DNA from: Leifsonia psychrotolerans
Lineage (GTDB): Bacteria; Actinomycetota; Actinomycetes; Actinomycetales; Microbacteriaceae
Assembly: GCF_013410665.1 (NCBI RefSeq)
Contig: NZ_JACCFM010000001.1
Span: 1,550,001-1,614,000 of the forward strand
Length of the DNA stretch: 64,000 nt
Direction: 5' to 3'
How positions within the stretch are numbered: position 1 is the first letter of the stretch; the number at the start of each line of letters is the position of its first letter. This document shows positions 23,311-31,479 of the stretch, piece by piece. Under the pieces are notes generated by a model that worked only from the letters and a program-made list of their open reading frames with translations, ran no database searches and had not been told where the DNA came from. A program made the translations under genes and the position numbers.

Positions 23311-24225
23311 ATGGTCATCCGCTTGAACCCCCGGTACCCGCTCGTGTGGCGCACGCCCACCAGCATCCAGTGTGGAATCGACCAGCCCCTCGCGGTCATT
23401 CCAGTTGTCGGTGTCGCACTCGAACGAGTGCTGTCGCTGCTGCGCAGCGGAGTGCCCCGTTCCGCGGTCGTGATGATGAGCCGTGAGTGCGGGGCCACAG
23501 ACGCCGAACTCGCCGCGCTGCTTCGTGCCTTGCGACCGGTACTCGAAGTCACCGGCGAGGATCGACCCGGCGCGGTTGGCAGCAGCCTCCCCGTGCCCAC
23601 TCCCCCGACCCTCCGCGTCTGCGTCGACGGGGTCGGGCCGACCGCTGCGCTGATCACACGGTGCCTGGCCGACCTCGGCTACGGCGTCGACCACATTCTT
23701 CCCGACGATGACGCCGCCCACAGTGCCACGCCGAAAAAGCGTCCCGGTTCTGGCCCGGCGTTGGCCGTGCTGGTCGCCCACTACGCCCTCGATCCCCGTC
23801 GCCACGCGCACTGGTTGCGCCGCGATATCCCGCACCTGCCCGTCGTCTTCAGCGACCAAGAAGTTCGCATCGGCCCGCTGGTCGAGCCCGGCGCCGGACC
23901 GTGCTTGCGCTGCATCGAACTGCATCGGGTTGAGAGTGACTCGGCCTGGCCGGCCATCGCTTACCAGCTCGCTGGGCAGACCGCCCCGACCGAGACGGCG
24001 CGATCATCGCTGGATGTGGCGTGCAGGGTGGCCGGCCTGGTGCAGGATCGCCTGCACCGAGGCAGATCAGAGCTGACGGCCACGTCACTCGGCTTTGACC
24101 CGGCAACCGCACGCCTTACGCGGTACGCCCACCGCTCGCACGAGCAGTGCGGATGCCGAGCTCTGTCAGAAAACGCGACCGTTCGCGCGGGGCGCGCTGA
24201 TCGCGACCCGATGCCGACCAGCTGA
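23311..24225 (+). CDS. Cyclodehydratase/E1-like protein (TOMM leader-binding family)
   Basis: A 304-residue protein like the N-terminal half of azole-forming cyclodehydratases: VWRTPTSIQCGIDQP start, a Rossmann-like PTLRVCVDGVGPTAALITRCLADLGYGVDHI at about 100-130, then VFSDQEVRIGPLVEPGAGPCLRCIELHRVESDSAWP, with a CLRC zinc-type Cys pair. A YcaO domain and a precursor peptide gene are not visible nearby, so RiPP synthesis is not supported; the gene is a conserved stand-alone member in actinobacteria. The ATG at 23311 is chosen over the GTG at 23296; no clear ribosome binding site. The 3' end overlaps the convergent helicase gene by 110 bp. Confidence 0.7.
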   Translation: MVIRLNPRYPLVWRTPTSIQCGIDQPLAVIPVVGVALERVLSLLRSGVPRSAVVMMSRECGATDAELAALLRALRPVLEVTGEDRPGAVGSSLPVPTPPTLRVCVDGVGPTAALITRCLADLGYGVDHILPDDDAAHSATPKKRPGSGPALAVLVAHYALDPRRHAHWLRRDIPHLPVVFSDQEVRIGPLVEPGAGPCLRCIELHRVESDSAWPAIAYQLAGQTAPTETARSSLDVACRVAGLVQDRLHRGRSELTATSLGFDPATARLTRYAHRSHEQCGCRALSENATVRAGRADRDPMPTS

Positions 24226-25831
24226 GCGCCAGCATCCGTTTAGCCCGAGTAATACCGACGTAGAGCAGGCGGCGCTCCTCATCGATCTGCTCAAAGCCGG
24301 TCGCGTAGCTGATCGGCACGAGTCCCTCGGAGAGCCCGATCACAAAGACCGCCTGCCATTCGAGGCCCTTCGCCGAGTGCAGTGTGGCCAGGGTCACCGC
24401 GGCGACCGTCGGTTCGTGCTGGCCCGCCTGGCGTTCCATCAGGTCGTCGGTGAACTGGCGGAACGTCGTGCCCGCCGCAGCCTGATCCACGAGCCCCATC
24501 AGTGCGTTCAACGATTCCCACCGGTCACGCACCGAACCCGGCGCCTCGGGTGCGCTTTGGCTCCAGCCGAGCGAACGCAGCACGTCGCTCACAGATTTAA
24601 AGAGCGGTTCGCCGATGATCGAAACGGATGCCGCACGCAGCGACATCACCGCCTGCTTCACCTCCGGCAGATCGAAGAACCGCTTCGAGCCGTGAAGTTT
24701 GAAACTCACGCCAACGTCGCCGAGCGCGGTTTCGAGTGCGGCGGCCTGCACGTTGAGCCGGTAGAGCACGGCGATATGTTCCGGCGGGGTGCCCGCCTCG
24801 ATCAGTTCGAGGATCTGTTGTGCCACACCGCGGGCCTCGGCCAGATCGGACGGGTAGTCGCGCACGCTCGGTTCCGGGCCGACCGTGCGCGCCGCTGCGT
24901 GCAACGACAGCGCGCCGGGCCGACCACGCATGAGCTGATTGGCCGTGGCGACAATGGCGGGCGTCGAGCGATAATTTTGCTCGAGCCGCACCACGGTGGC
25001 GTCTTCGTAACGCTTCGGAAAGTCGAGCAGATAGTCGCTGCGCGCGCCCGCGAACGAGTAGATGGTTTGGCTCGCGTCGCCGACGACGCAGAGGTCACGG
25101 CGGTCGCCCAGCCACAAAGCAAGCAGATCGTGTTGCAGTGCCGAGACGTCCTGATACTCATCGATGACGAAGAAGCGGTATTGCTCCCGCACCTGAAAGG
25201 CCACCGACGGTTCATTCTCGATCATGCCCGCCATGGCCAGCAGCACGTCTTCGAAGTCGAGCTGCTTACGGTCGTCCTTCAACCGTTCATAGGTCTCGTG
25301 CAGGGCCGCGACCTGATCGATGGTGAGGCGTCCGGGCAGAGTGCGTTGTGCGCTGCCGGCGGCATACTGTTCGATGCTGAGCCCCGAGACCTTCCGCCAT
25401 TCGATCTCGGCGGCGAGGTCGCGCAGGGTGGGAGTGTCGAGTTTGAGCTTCAGCACCTCGGCGGCATGCCCGAGCAAGCGACCCTTCCCATCGAGAAGAC
25501 GCGGCACCTGGCCTCCGACGACGTGCGGCCAGAAATAGTTCAGCTGCGACAGCGCCGCGGCGTGAAAGGTGCGTGCGGCGACCCCGCCGGCACCGAGCTG
25601 ACGCAGTCGGCCGCGCAATTCCGCGGCCGCACGCGAGGTGAAGGTGAGCGCCATCACCCGGTTGGGCGCGTACGCGCCACTCGTCACCCCGTACGCAATG
25701 CGGTGGGTGATCGCCCGGGTCTTTCCGGTGCCCGCGCCGGCGAGCATACAGACCGGCCCGGTCAAGGCTTCGGCTGCGATTCGCTGCTGATCATCGAGTC
25801 CGGCGAGCAGGGATGCCGCGCTGGCGCTCAT
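24116..25831 (-). CDS. UvrD2-type superfamily 1 DNA helicase, no HRDC domain
   Basis: A 571-residue SF1A helicase. Motif I AGAGTGKTRAITHRIA near residue 32; motif Ia ALTFTSRAAAELRGRL; motif II FFVIDEYQDVS; motif III VGDASQTIYSFAGA; motif IV VVRLEQNYRSTPAIV; motif V TLHSAKGLEWQAVFV; motif VI RRLLYVGITRAKRML. Mycobacterial UvrD2 is near 700 residues with a C-terminal tetracysteine and HRDC region; this protein stops shortly after motif VI. DNA repair role is likely. The ATG overlaps the nudC stop (ATGA), so nudC and this gene form an operon. Confidence 0.9.
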   Translation of the reverse strand: MSASAASLLAGLDDQQRIAAEALTGPVCMLAGAGTGKTRAITHRIAYGVTSGAYAPNRVMALTFTSRAAAELRGRLRQLGAGGVAARTFHAAALSQLNYFWPHVVGGQVPRLLDGKGRLLGHAAEVLKLKLDTPTLRDLAAEIEWRKVSGLSIEQYAAGSAQRTLPGRLTIDQVAALHETYERLKDDRKQLDFEDVLLAMAGMIENEPSVAFQVREQYRFFVIDEYQDVSALQHDLLALWLGDRRDLCVVGDASQTIYSFAGARSDYLLDFPKRYEDATVVRLEQNYRSTPAIVATANQLMRGRPGALSLHAAARTVGPEPSVRDYPSDLAEARGVAQQILELIEAGTPPEHIAVLYRLNVQAAALETALGDVGVSFKLHGSKRFFDLPEVKQAVMSLRAASVSIIGEPLFKSVSDVLRSLGWSQSAPEAPGSVRDRWESLNALMGLVDQAAAGTTFRQFTDDLMERQAGQHEPTVAAVTLATLHSAKGLEWQAVFVIGLSEGLVPISYATGFEQIDEERRLLYVGITRAKRMLALSWSASGRDQRAPRERSRFLTELGIRTARASGGRTA

Positions 25832-26814
25832 CGAGGAACCGGTGACGCGGCCTCAACGCCCTGGTCGTCACCGTGGCCGTGGCCCGCGAGCCAATGGTCG
25901 ATCATTGCTCGGGCGATCGAGGAGGCACCGGGCAACAGGATGCGCTCGGCTTCCGCGCGCAGTTCGTCGCGGCTGAACCACCGCAGGTCGAGAATCTCTT
26001 CGCCGTCGGGCACCAGATCGTGTGGCGACTGGTCGTCGGCCAGTCGCGCGGTGAAACCGCACATGAGCGAGGCCGGAAACGGCCACGGCTGCGACCCGAG
26101 GTACTGGGCGTCAGTGACCCGCAACCCCGATTCCTCCTCCATTTCGCGCACGACCGCCGCCTCCAGCGATTCGCCCGGTTCGACGAAGCCGGCCAGCAGC
26201 GAATACCGGTTGTGCTCCCACATAGCATTCGAGCCGAGCAGAATCCGATCGCTCTGATCGGTGATGAGAACGATCACCGCGGGGTCGGTGCGCGGAAAAA
26301 CCTGACTACCGTCGTTCGGGCAGCGCCTCGTCCAGCCGGCGTCCTCGATCCGGGTCGTGCTGCCGCAGCGCGGGCAATGAATGTGCGAGGCATGCCAGTT
26401 CAGCACTCCCAGAGCCTCAGCGCAGGCACCCGCGTCGCGATCCGCGAGTTCTGCGACGACGGTGCGCGGCGAGACCCATCGTGACTCGTCGGGCTCCAGT
26501 TCTGCCGCAGCCGCGTTGTCGAGGCTGACCGCGACGAGGGGGGTACCCACCGGCTCGGCGGCATCCGTCGCCAGGGACAGGCCCAAATAAACGCGCACGG
26601 ATGCCGTGGGCACCTGGCTCGGGGCACAGAGCGCAAGTCGTGGCATACCCTGCTCCGCCGGTGCCAGCAGCACCTTCCCGCCCCACACCGGGAGAAGCCG
26701 CGTGGCCTCGTCCTGCCAGAGCTGGTCGAAGAGCGCAGGGTTGGCCCGTGCTACACCGTCCCTGTCGATCTCGTGTCTGGACAACGGCAAATGTGCGGTG
26801 AAGGCGAACGACAC
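25828..26814 (-). CDS. nudC: NAD+ diphosphatase (Nudix)
   Basis: A 328-residue NudC-type enzyme that hydrolyses NADH/NAD+ to NMN and AMP and can remove NAD caps from RNA. Zinc ribbon: HCPRCGSTTRIEDAGWTRRCPNDG near 145-170. Nudix box: GFVEPGESLEAAVVREMEEESG. The NudC-specific SQPWPFP motif follows (GSQPWPFPASLM). GTG start with AAGGGG upstream. First gene of an operon with the UvrD2-type helicase; divergent from the kinase-like gene. Confidence 0.93.
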   Translation of the reverse strand: MSFAFTAHLPLSRHEIDRDGVARANPALFDQLWQDEATRLLPVWGGKVLLAPAEQGMPRLALCAPSQVPTASVRVYLGLSLATDAAEPVGTPLVAVSLDNAAAAELEPDESRWVSPRTVVAELADRDAGACAEALGVLNWHASHIHCPRCGSTTRIEDAGWTRRCPNDGSQVFPRTDPAVIVLITDQSDRILLGSNAMWEHNRYSLLAGFVEPGESLEAAVVREMEEESGLRVTDAQYLGSQPWPFPASLMCGFTARLADDQSPHDLVPDGEEILDLRWFSRDELRAEAERILLPGASSIARAMIDHWLAGHGHGDDQGVEAASPVPR

Positions 26815-26898
26815 GAAGGCCCCTTCTCAAGTCGAGCTCTGCGCTTCTCGAATTTCTGTGATGGCGTGGCGAACAACCACGAGGAACCGAACTCGACC

Positions 26899-26904
26899 TA
26901 ACCT
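26899..26904 (+). promoter_or_regulatory. -10 box (TAACCT) of kinase-like gene, leaderless
   Basis: TAACCT lies 7 nt before the ATG at 26912. This supports that start against a reading that begins 306 nt upstream inside nudC. Confidence 0.5.
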
Positions 26905-26911
26905 AGAAGGC

Positions 26912-28231
26912 ATGGCCAGATCCCATCTCACTCTAGCCGCGTTGGCCACCTCTGCTCTTCCGGGGCTCGACGTTGCCCAGGCGCGCATGCACAGCCAGCG
27001 CTCCCATGGTTTGTTCGACTCCGCGCTGATCATCGACCGCGACGGTCGCGAGCTGATCATCCGGGTTCCCCGCTCACAGTCGGCAGAGACCGAGCAGTCG
27101 GCAGACCTGGTGGCGCTGCGCGCACTCACCGTCGGAAATCGCAGCAGACTGCCCTTCGATATTCCAGAGTTCCTCGGCCAGACACCGACCGGCCCCACCC
27201 GCGCCATCGTCTATGAGCTGCTGCCCGGCGATTCCTTCGAGACGGATGCCCTCACCGGCCACGTCGGTGTCTCCGGTTCGATCGGGCGTGCGATTGCCGC
27301 CATCCACGGCCTGCCCACAGCCTTCATCGCCGATGCCGGGCTTTCCCAGCAGACCGCCCATGAATGTCGCACCGCCACGATCGCCCTGATCGATCGGGCG
27401 GCGAGCACCGGTTATCTGCCCGCCGCGTTGCTGCGCCGGTGGGAGCAGGCGACCGATGACGACGCCCTCTGGCAGTTCGCTCCCACGGTGGTGCACGGCT
27501 CACTCTCTGACGAATCGTTCCTGATCGTCGACGATGCCGTATCGGGCGTGCTCGGCTGGGCCGCCTTGGCTGTCGGGGACCCGGCACGTGACCTGAACTG
27601 GTTGCTCGCCGCCCGCGGTGAGGCCGCGGAGACCGCGATTTCGTCGTATCTGGCTGCACGCCAGGGCGGAGATCCCCGGCTCACCCAGCGCGCCATGCTC
27701 TATGCCGAACTGGAGTTGGCTCGGTGGCTGCTGCACGGCTCGGACACCCGCAATCAAGAGATCGTCGACGATGCCGTCGCCATGCTCGACGGTCTCGTCG
27801 ATACGGTGCACAGCAACACGTCAGACTCGCTCTCGACTGACACCGGCGTGGTTCTTGATGTCGACGACGTCGAGACGCTGCTGGATGCGACGCCGCGCGA
27901 TGCCGCCTCCCGCGGCGCCACACCGCACGGTTCGGCCATGCACACCGATAGTTTCGACCGCGCGGAGCTCGCGGCGATGTTCGGATCTGAGTCCGATGAC
28001 GCCCCGTCAAGCGATTCAGCAGACGGATCGGACGGCGACGTTTACCCGGCGTCCAACCCGTTTGCCGATCCCGATGAGCCCGTCGAGCGCGTCACGCCCG
28101 TCATGCCCGCCGCGTCCGATGAGCCTTTCGACCCGAATGCCACGGCTGCCTACTCGATCGAGGCCGAGCGTGCCCGCGAGAGTGCGACCTCGACCGACGA
28201 CCAGGCCGCAACCAGGTCGTCGGCGGAGTAA
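26912..28231 (+). CDS. Aminoglycoside/macrolide phosphotransferase-like protein, catalytic residues lost
   Basis: A 439-residue protein. Residues 1-300 have the APH/choline-kinase fold: lysine-strand region ELIIRVPRSQSAE, then HGSLSDESFLIVDDAVSGVLGWAALAVGDPARDLNWLL. The family needs HGDxxxxN and an IDW-type metal Asp; here the Asp is Ser, the Asn is Ser and IDW is LGW, so phosphotransfer is improbable. Residues 300-439 are an acidic, low-complexity tail. Homologues sit beside AdnB-type genes in actinobacteria (Rv3200c in that interval is, as I recall, a membrane protein, so the match is not exact). The 3' end overlaps adnB by 82 bp. Confidence 0.75.
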   Translation: MARSHLTLAALATSALPGLDVAQARMHSQRSHGLFDSALIIDRDGRELIIRVPRSQSAETEQSADLVALRALTVGNRSRLPFDIPEFLGQTPTGPTRAIVYELLPGDSFETDALTGHVGVSGSIGRAIAAIHGLPTAFIADAGLSQQTAHECRTATIALIDRAASTGYLPAALLRRWEQATDDDALWQFAPTVVHGSLSDESFLIVDDAVSGVLGWAALAVGDPARDLNWLLAARGEAAETAISSYLAARQGGDPRLTQRAMLYAELELARWLLHGSDTRNQEIVDDAVAMLDGLVDTVHSNTSDSLSTDTGVVLDVDDVETLLDATPRDAASRGATPHGSAMHTDSFDRAELAAMFGSESDDAPSSDSADGSDGDVYPASNPFADPDEPVERVTPVMPAASDEPFDPNATAAYSIEAERARESATSTDDQAATRSSAE

Positions 28232-31200
28232 AGCCGGTCCGGTGCGATCACGGTGTCGTCGGAAACAAAATAGAACACCGCGTCGACGAGGTCGGCCGAA
28301 ATGCCCTTCCACGTCGCGTAGGCCAAGCGGTACAGCGCGAGCTGCGTCTGTTTGAGTTCGAGGTCTGCCGCGTTTTTTGGCGCCTTCCCGGTCTTCCAAT
28401 CGACGACTTGATAGCCCGTCGGGGTGCGATAGACCGCATCGAGCTTGCAGATGAACACCTGACCGGCCAGCACATAATGAATCTCGATCTCGACTTCTTC
28501 GGGCTGCAGGCTCCCCCACGCCGACCGCTCAAAAGTGGCCTGCAATCGGGCGAGCTCGCGCGCGGAGTCGTGCTCTCCGCCCGGCACAACCCCGTCAGCC
28601 GCCAGATCGTCGACGTCGAGATCGAGTTCGTCTCTTGACGCGTCGATGTACTCCAGCGGAGCCCCGCCGCCCGAACGTTGTTCAACCCAGGAGTGAAACA
28701 GGGTACCCAGCCGCGTCGCCCGATACGGCCGCTCCGGCATCGGCCGGCGCAGCGCTGCAGCCACCGCGTGCGGGTCGTCGACGTAGTCCTTGAACCTCGA
28801 CGCGGGAATGCGGGGCGGCACCGTGGCGGCTGTGGCGCCGGCGAGGCGTTGTGCCCGCTCGTGCAGCAACAGGGTGATGTCGCGCGACCACGGCGTGACA
28901 GTATCCGTCGGCGCGTCTACTGACTGCTGAACCGCAGCCGCCGCGGCTTCGACGACGCTGCGACGAGTGCCGAGCGGATCGAAGGGCCAGCTCGGCGCGT
29001 CGCCCCGGTTCGACTCGGGCTTCTCCTCATGCTCGCTGGCCTCGGGCAGCGCCGGAATCAGCCCCGCCTGGACGAGTTCGGTCAGATACCGGCTGGGGAC
29101 GCGCTGGGTGGTGCCATTCGCCCAAAAGGCCCCCGTCAGCAAGAGTTCGTGTTGTGCCCGAGTCGTTGCAACATAGATCAGTCGGCGTTCTTCGGCATCG
29201 TGACGAGCCGTCAACGCAGCCTTGTAGGCGCGGAACTCCTCGTCGAAGTCGAGCTGGCTGTCATGCTGGCGCCAGCGCAGTTCGGGCAATTCGGCGGCGT
29301 CGCCACGCAGCGGATACGGCAGTTCGCCGAACCGCAGCCAGCCGGCGCCGTCGCGAGCCTGGGCCGGCAGGCTCTTCTCGGCCAGGTTCGGAATGGCGAC
29401 ATAGTCCCACTCCAGGCCCTTGGCCCCATGAATGGTGAGCAATTGCACCGCCCCGGCCTCAGCGGCCTCGCCGCGCGGACCCATGTCGTCCTGCCGTTCG
29501 GCTCGGCTGAGCCAGCGCAGAAACCCGCCCAGCGAGCCGTTCTCGTCGCTGTCGAGAAAGGCCGCGATCGCATCATGAAAGGCGTAGAGATTGGCCAGGC
29601 CCAGACTGTTCGTCTCATTCGCGACGAGTTCGACGTCGAGCAGAATCTCTTGCTCGATGAGCCGTACGAAGTCGAGCAGAGGCAGACCGGCCCGAGAGCG
29701 GAACCAGGCGAGCTGGGCGCCCGCCGCACGCAAGCGGTCCAGGCCGTCGGAACTAAACCCGGCCAGCTGTCCGTGCGCTCGCGATGCCGTCGACACGAAA
29801 TCGAGGGCGTCAACGAGTGAACTGGTGTCGTCACCGGCAACCGAAGCCCGCAGTTTCGCCTTCAACTCGTCGCTCAGGGCGTGCTGGGCCCAGTCATGAC
29901 TGGCCAGCCAACTCGCGACCCGGGCGAGGGTGTGCAGATCGCGCGGGCCCACCCGCCAGCGCCCACCCGACAGCAGACGAATCAGTTCGCTGCCCGCGGA
30001 GGGGTCGTGCACGGCTCGAAGCACACTGACAATATCGGCGATCTCGGGTGAGGACAGCAGACCACCGAGCCCGAGCACGTGCGCCGGCACGCCCTGGGCC
30101 CGCAGCGCATCGGCGAACAGTTCCATTTCACGCCGTGCCCGAAACAGGATGGCGCCGGACTTCTCGCTCTCGGTCGACAGCCGCGCGGCGAACCAGCGGG
30201 CGACGAGCGCAGCCTCGTCGGCCAGGGTCTCGCAGAGGGCGGCCTCGACCAGCCCCGCTGCTTTGCCGGCCGGCACCTTGAGTGTGTCGACCTGGATGCC
30301 GTCGGGTTGTGACCGCAATTCGTCGGAGAGCGGCCCGACGAGCGCGTTTGCCACATCAAGCACGGCGCCCGGGTTGCGCCAGGTGTACGAGAGCGACATG
30401 GTCGGGGCATCGCGGTTGGCGCGGCCGGAGAAGTCTCGAGCAAAACCGAGCAGATTCGCCGAGCTGGCCCCGCGCCAGCCGTAGATCGATTGGTGTGGAT
30501 CGCCGACGGCCATCACCGGGTGATGCGCGAAAAGCGTGCGCAGCAGCTCGGTCTGCAGAACCGAGGTGTCTTGATATTCATCGAGCAACACGATGCGGTA
30601 CTGATCGCGGTATTCGGCAACAACGCGTTCGACCTTCTGACAGACCTGCAGGGCGAGCGCCACCTGGTCAGAGAACTCGATCAGCCCGAGTCGACGTTTC
30701 TCGGTCTGGTAGAGGTCGGCCAATTCGGCCAGCACCGGCAACGGGGCTACGGCCGCAATGGAATCGATGACCGAGTCGTACGGCTTCTTCTTACGGGTAG
30801 ATCCGTAGGGTAAATCGGCCAGATAGTCGAAGCTCGCGGCCAGACCGGCCAGATCGTGCGTCGGTGCCTCGCCCTGATCCACCGGCGGCGGGTTTTCGGC
30901 GAGTGCGCGACTGAGCTGCAGCACGGCGTCGGTCACAGCATCGACACTCTTGCCGAACGCGACGAGCCGGTGATCCCCCTGGTTCACCACAACGCTACGG
31001 GCGAGAAGCCAGGCCGACGTTTCAGTGAGCAGAACAGATTCCGACTCTCGACCGAGAAGGAGAGCGTTGTCGCTGAACAGACGACTGGCAAACGAGTTGT
31101 AGGTCGACACGGTCGGAGTGTTGAACAGGTCCGCAGCCTCGGGGTGCGGCTCTGCACCTCCCGCCGACGCAGTCGGCAGAAGTCCGGCTTCGTCGAGCTG

Positions 31201-31479
31201 TTCGATGCGGTTGTTGATGCGCTGCGCCAGTTCACCGGCTGCCTTGCGCGTGAACGTGAGACCCAGAATCTGGTCGGGCCGTGCATGCCCGTTGGCCAAC
31301 AACCAGAGCACTCGGTTGGCCATGGTCTCGGTCTTTCCGCTGCCGGCCCCGGCCACAACGAGTGTGGGCGACAGCGGCGCTTCAATCACCGCTTGCTGCT
31401 CGATCGTGGGCGGGAACATGCCGAGCGCCTCGGCGATCTGCACGGCGGAGATGGGCGGATGCGACGACGTGGGGCTCAT
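28150..31479 (-). CDS. adnB: AdnB-type ATP-dependent helicase-nuclease
   Basis: A 1109-residue UvrD/PcrA-like motor with a C-terminal PD-(D/E)XK nuclease. Motif I VVAGAGSGKTETMANRVLW; motif II RIVLLDEYQDTS; motif III VGDPHQSIYGWRGA; motif VI RRLIYVATTRAQHELLL. The nuclease core near residue 1010 reads VFICKLDAVYRTPTGYQVVDWKTGKAPK (D...DxK). With AdnA it forms the actinobacterial end-resecting machine, which replaces RecBCD/AddAB in double-strand break processing. ATG at 31479 overlaps the adnA stop (ATGA), giving coupled expression. Confidence 0.93.
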   Translation of the reverse strand: MSPTSSHPPISAVQIAEALGMFPPTIEQQAVIEAPLSPTLVVAGAGSGKTETMANRVLWLLANGHARPDQILGLTFTRKAAGELAQRINNRIEQLDEAGLLPTASAGGAEPHPEAADLFNTPTVSTYNSFASRLFSDNALLLGRESESVLLTETSAWLLARSVVVNQGDHRLVAFGKSVDAVTDAVLQLSRALAENPPPVDQGEAPTHDLAGLAASFDYLADLPYGSTRKKKPYDSVIDSIAAVAPLPVLAELADLYQTEKRRLGLIEFSDQVALALQVCQKVERVVAEYRDQYRIVLLDEYQDTSVLQTELLRTLFAHHPVMAVGDPHQSIYGWRGASSANLLGFARDFSGRANRDAPTMSLSYTWRNPGAVLDVANALVGPLSDELRSQPDGIQVDTLKVPAGKAAGLVEAALCETLADEAALVARWFAARLSTESEKSGAILFRARREMELFADALRAQGVPAHVLGLGGLLSSPEIADIVSVLRAVHDPSAGSELIRLLSGGRWRVGPRDLHTLARVASWLASHDWAQHALSDELKAKLRASVAGDDTSSLVDALDFVSTASRAHGQLAGFSSDGLDRLRAAGAQLAWFRSRAGLPLLDFVRLIEQEILLDVELVANETNSLGLANLYAFHDAIAAFLDSDENGSLGGFLRWLSRAERQDDMGPRGEAAEAGAVQLLTIHGAKGLEWDYVAIPNLAEKSLPAQARDGAGWLRFGELPYPLRGDAAELPELRWRQHDSQLDFDEEFRAYKAALTARHDAEERRLIYVATTRAQHELLLTGAFWANGTTQRVPSRYLTELVQAGLIPALPEASEHEEKPESNRGDAPSWPFDPLGTRRSVVEAAAAAVQQSVDAPTDTVTPWSRDITLLLHERAQRLAGATAATVPPRIPASRFKDYVDDPHAVAAALRRPMPERPYRATRLGTLFHSWVEQRSGGGAPLEYIDASRDELDLDVDDLAADGVVPGGEHDSARELARLQATFERSAWGSLQPEEVEIEIHYVLAGQVFICKLDAVYRTPTGYQVVDWKTGKAPKNAADLELKQTQLALYRLAYATWKGISADLVDAVFYFVSDDTVIAPDRLYSADDLVAAWSSVEVALSRARSASIE

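Noticed and set aside
23311..24225. RiPP (azole peptide) biosynthesis cluster
   Set aside because: Only one cyclodehydratase-like protein; no YcaO, dehydrogenase, precursor or transporter is nearby.
24095..26257. Plus-strand open reading of 720 codons over the UvrD2-type and nudC genes
   Set aside because: Antisense to two genes with complete family motifs; typical shadow frame in high-GC DNA.
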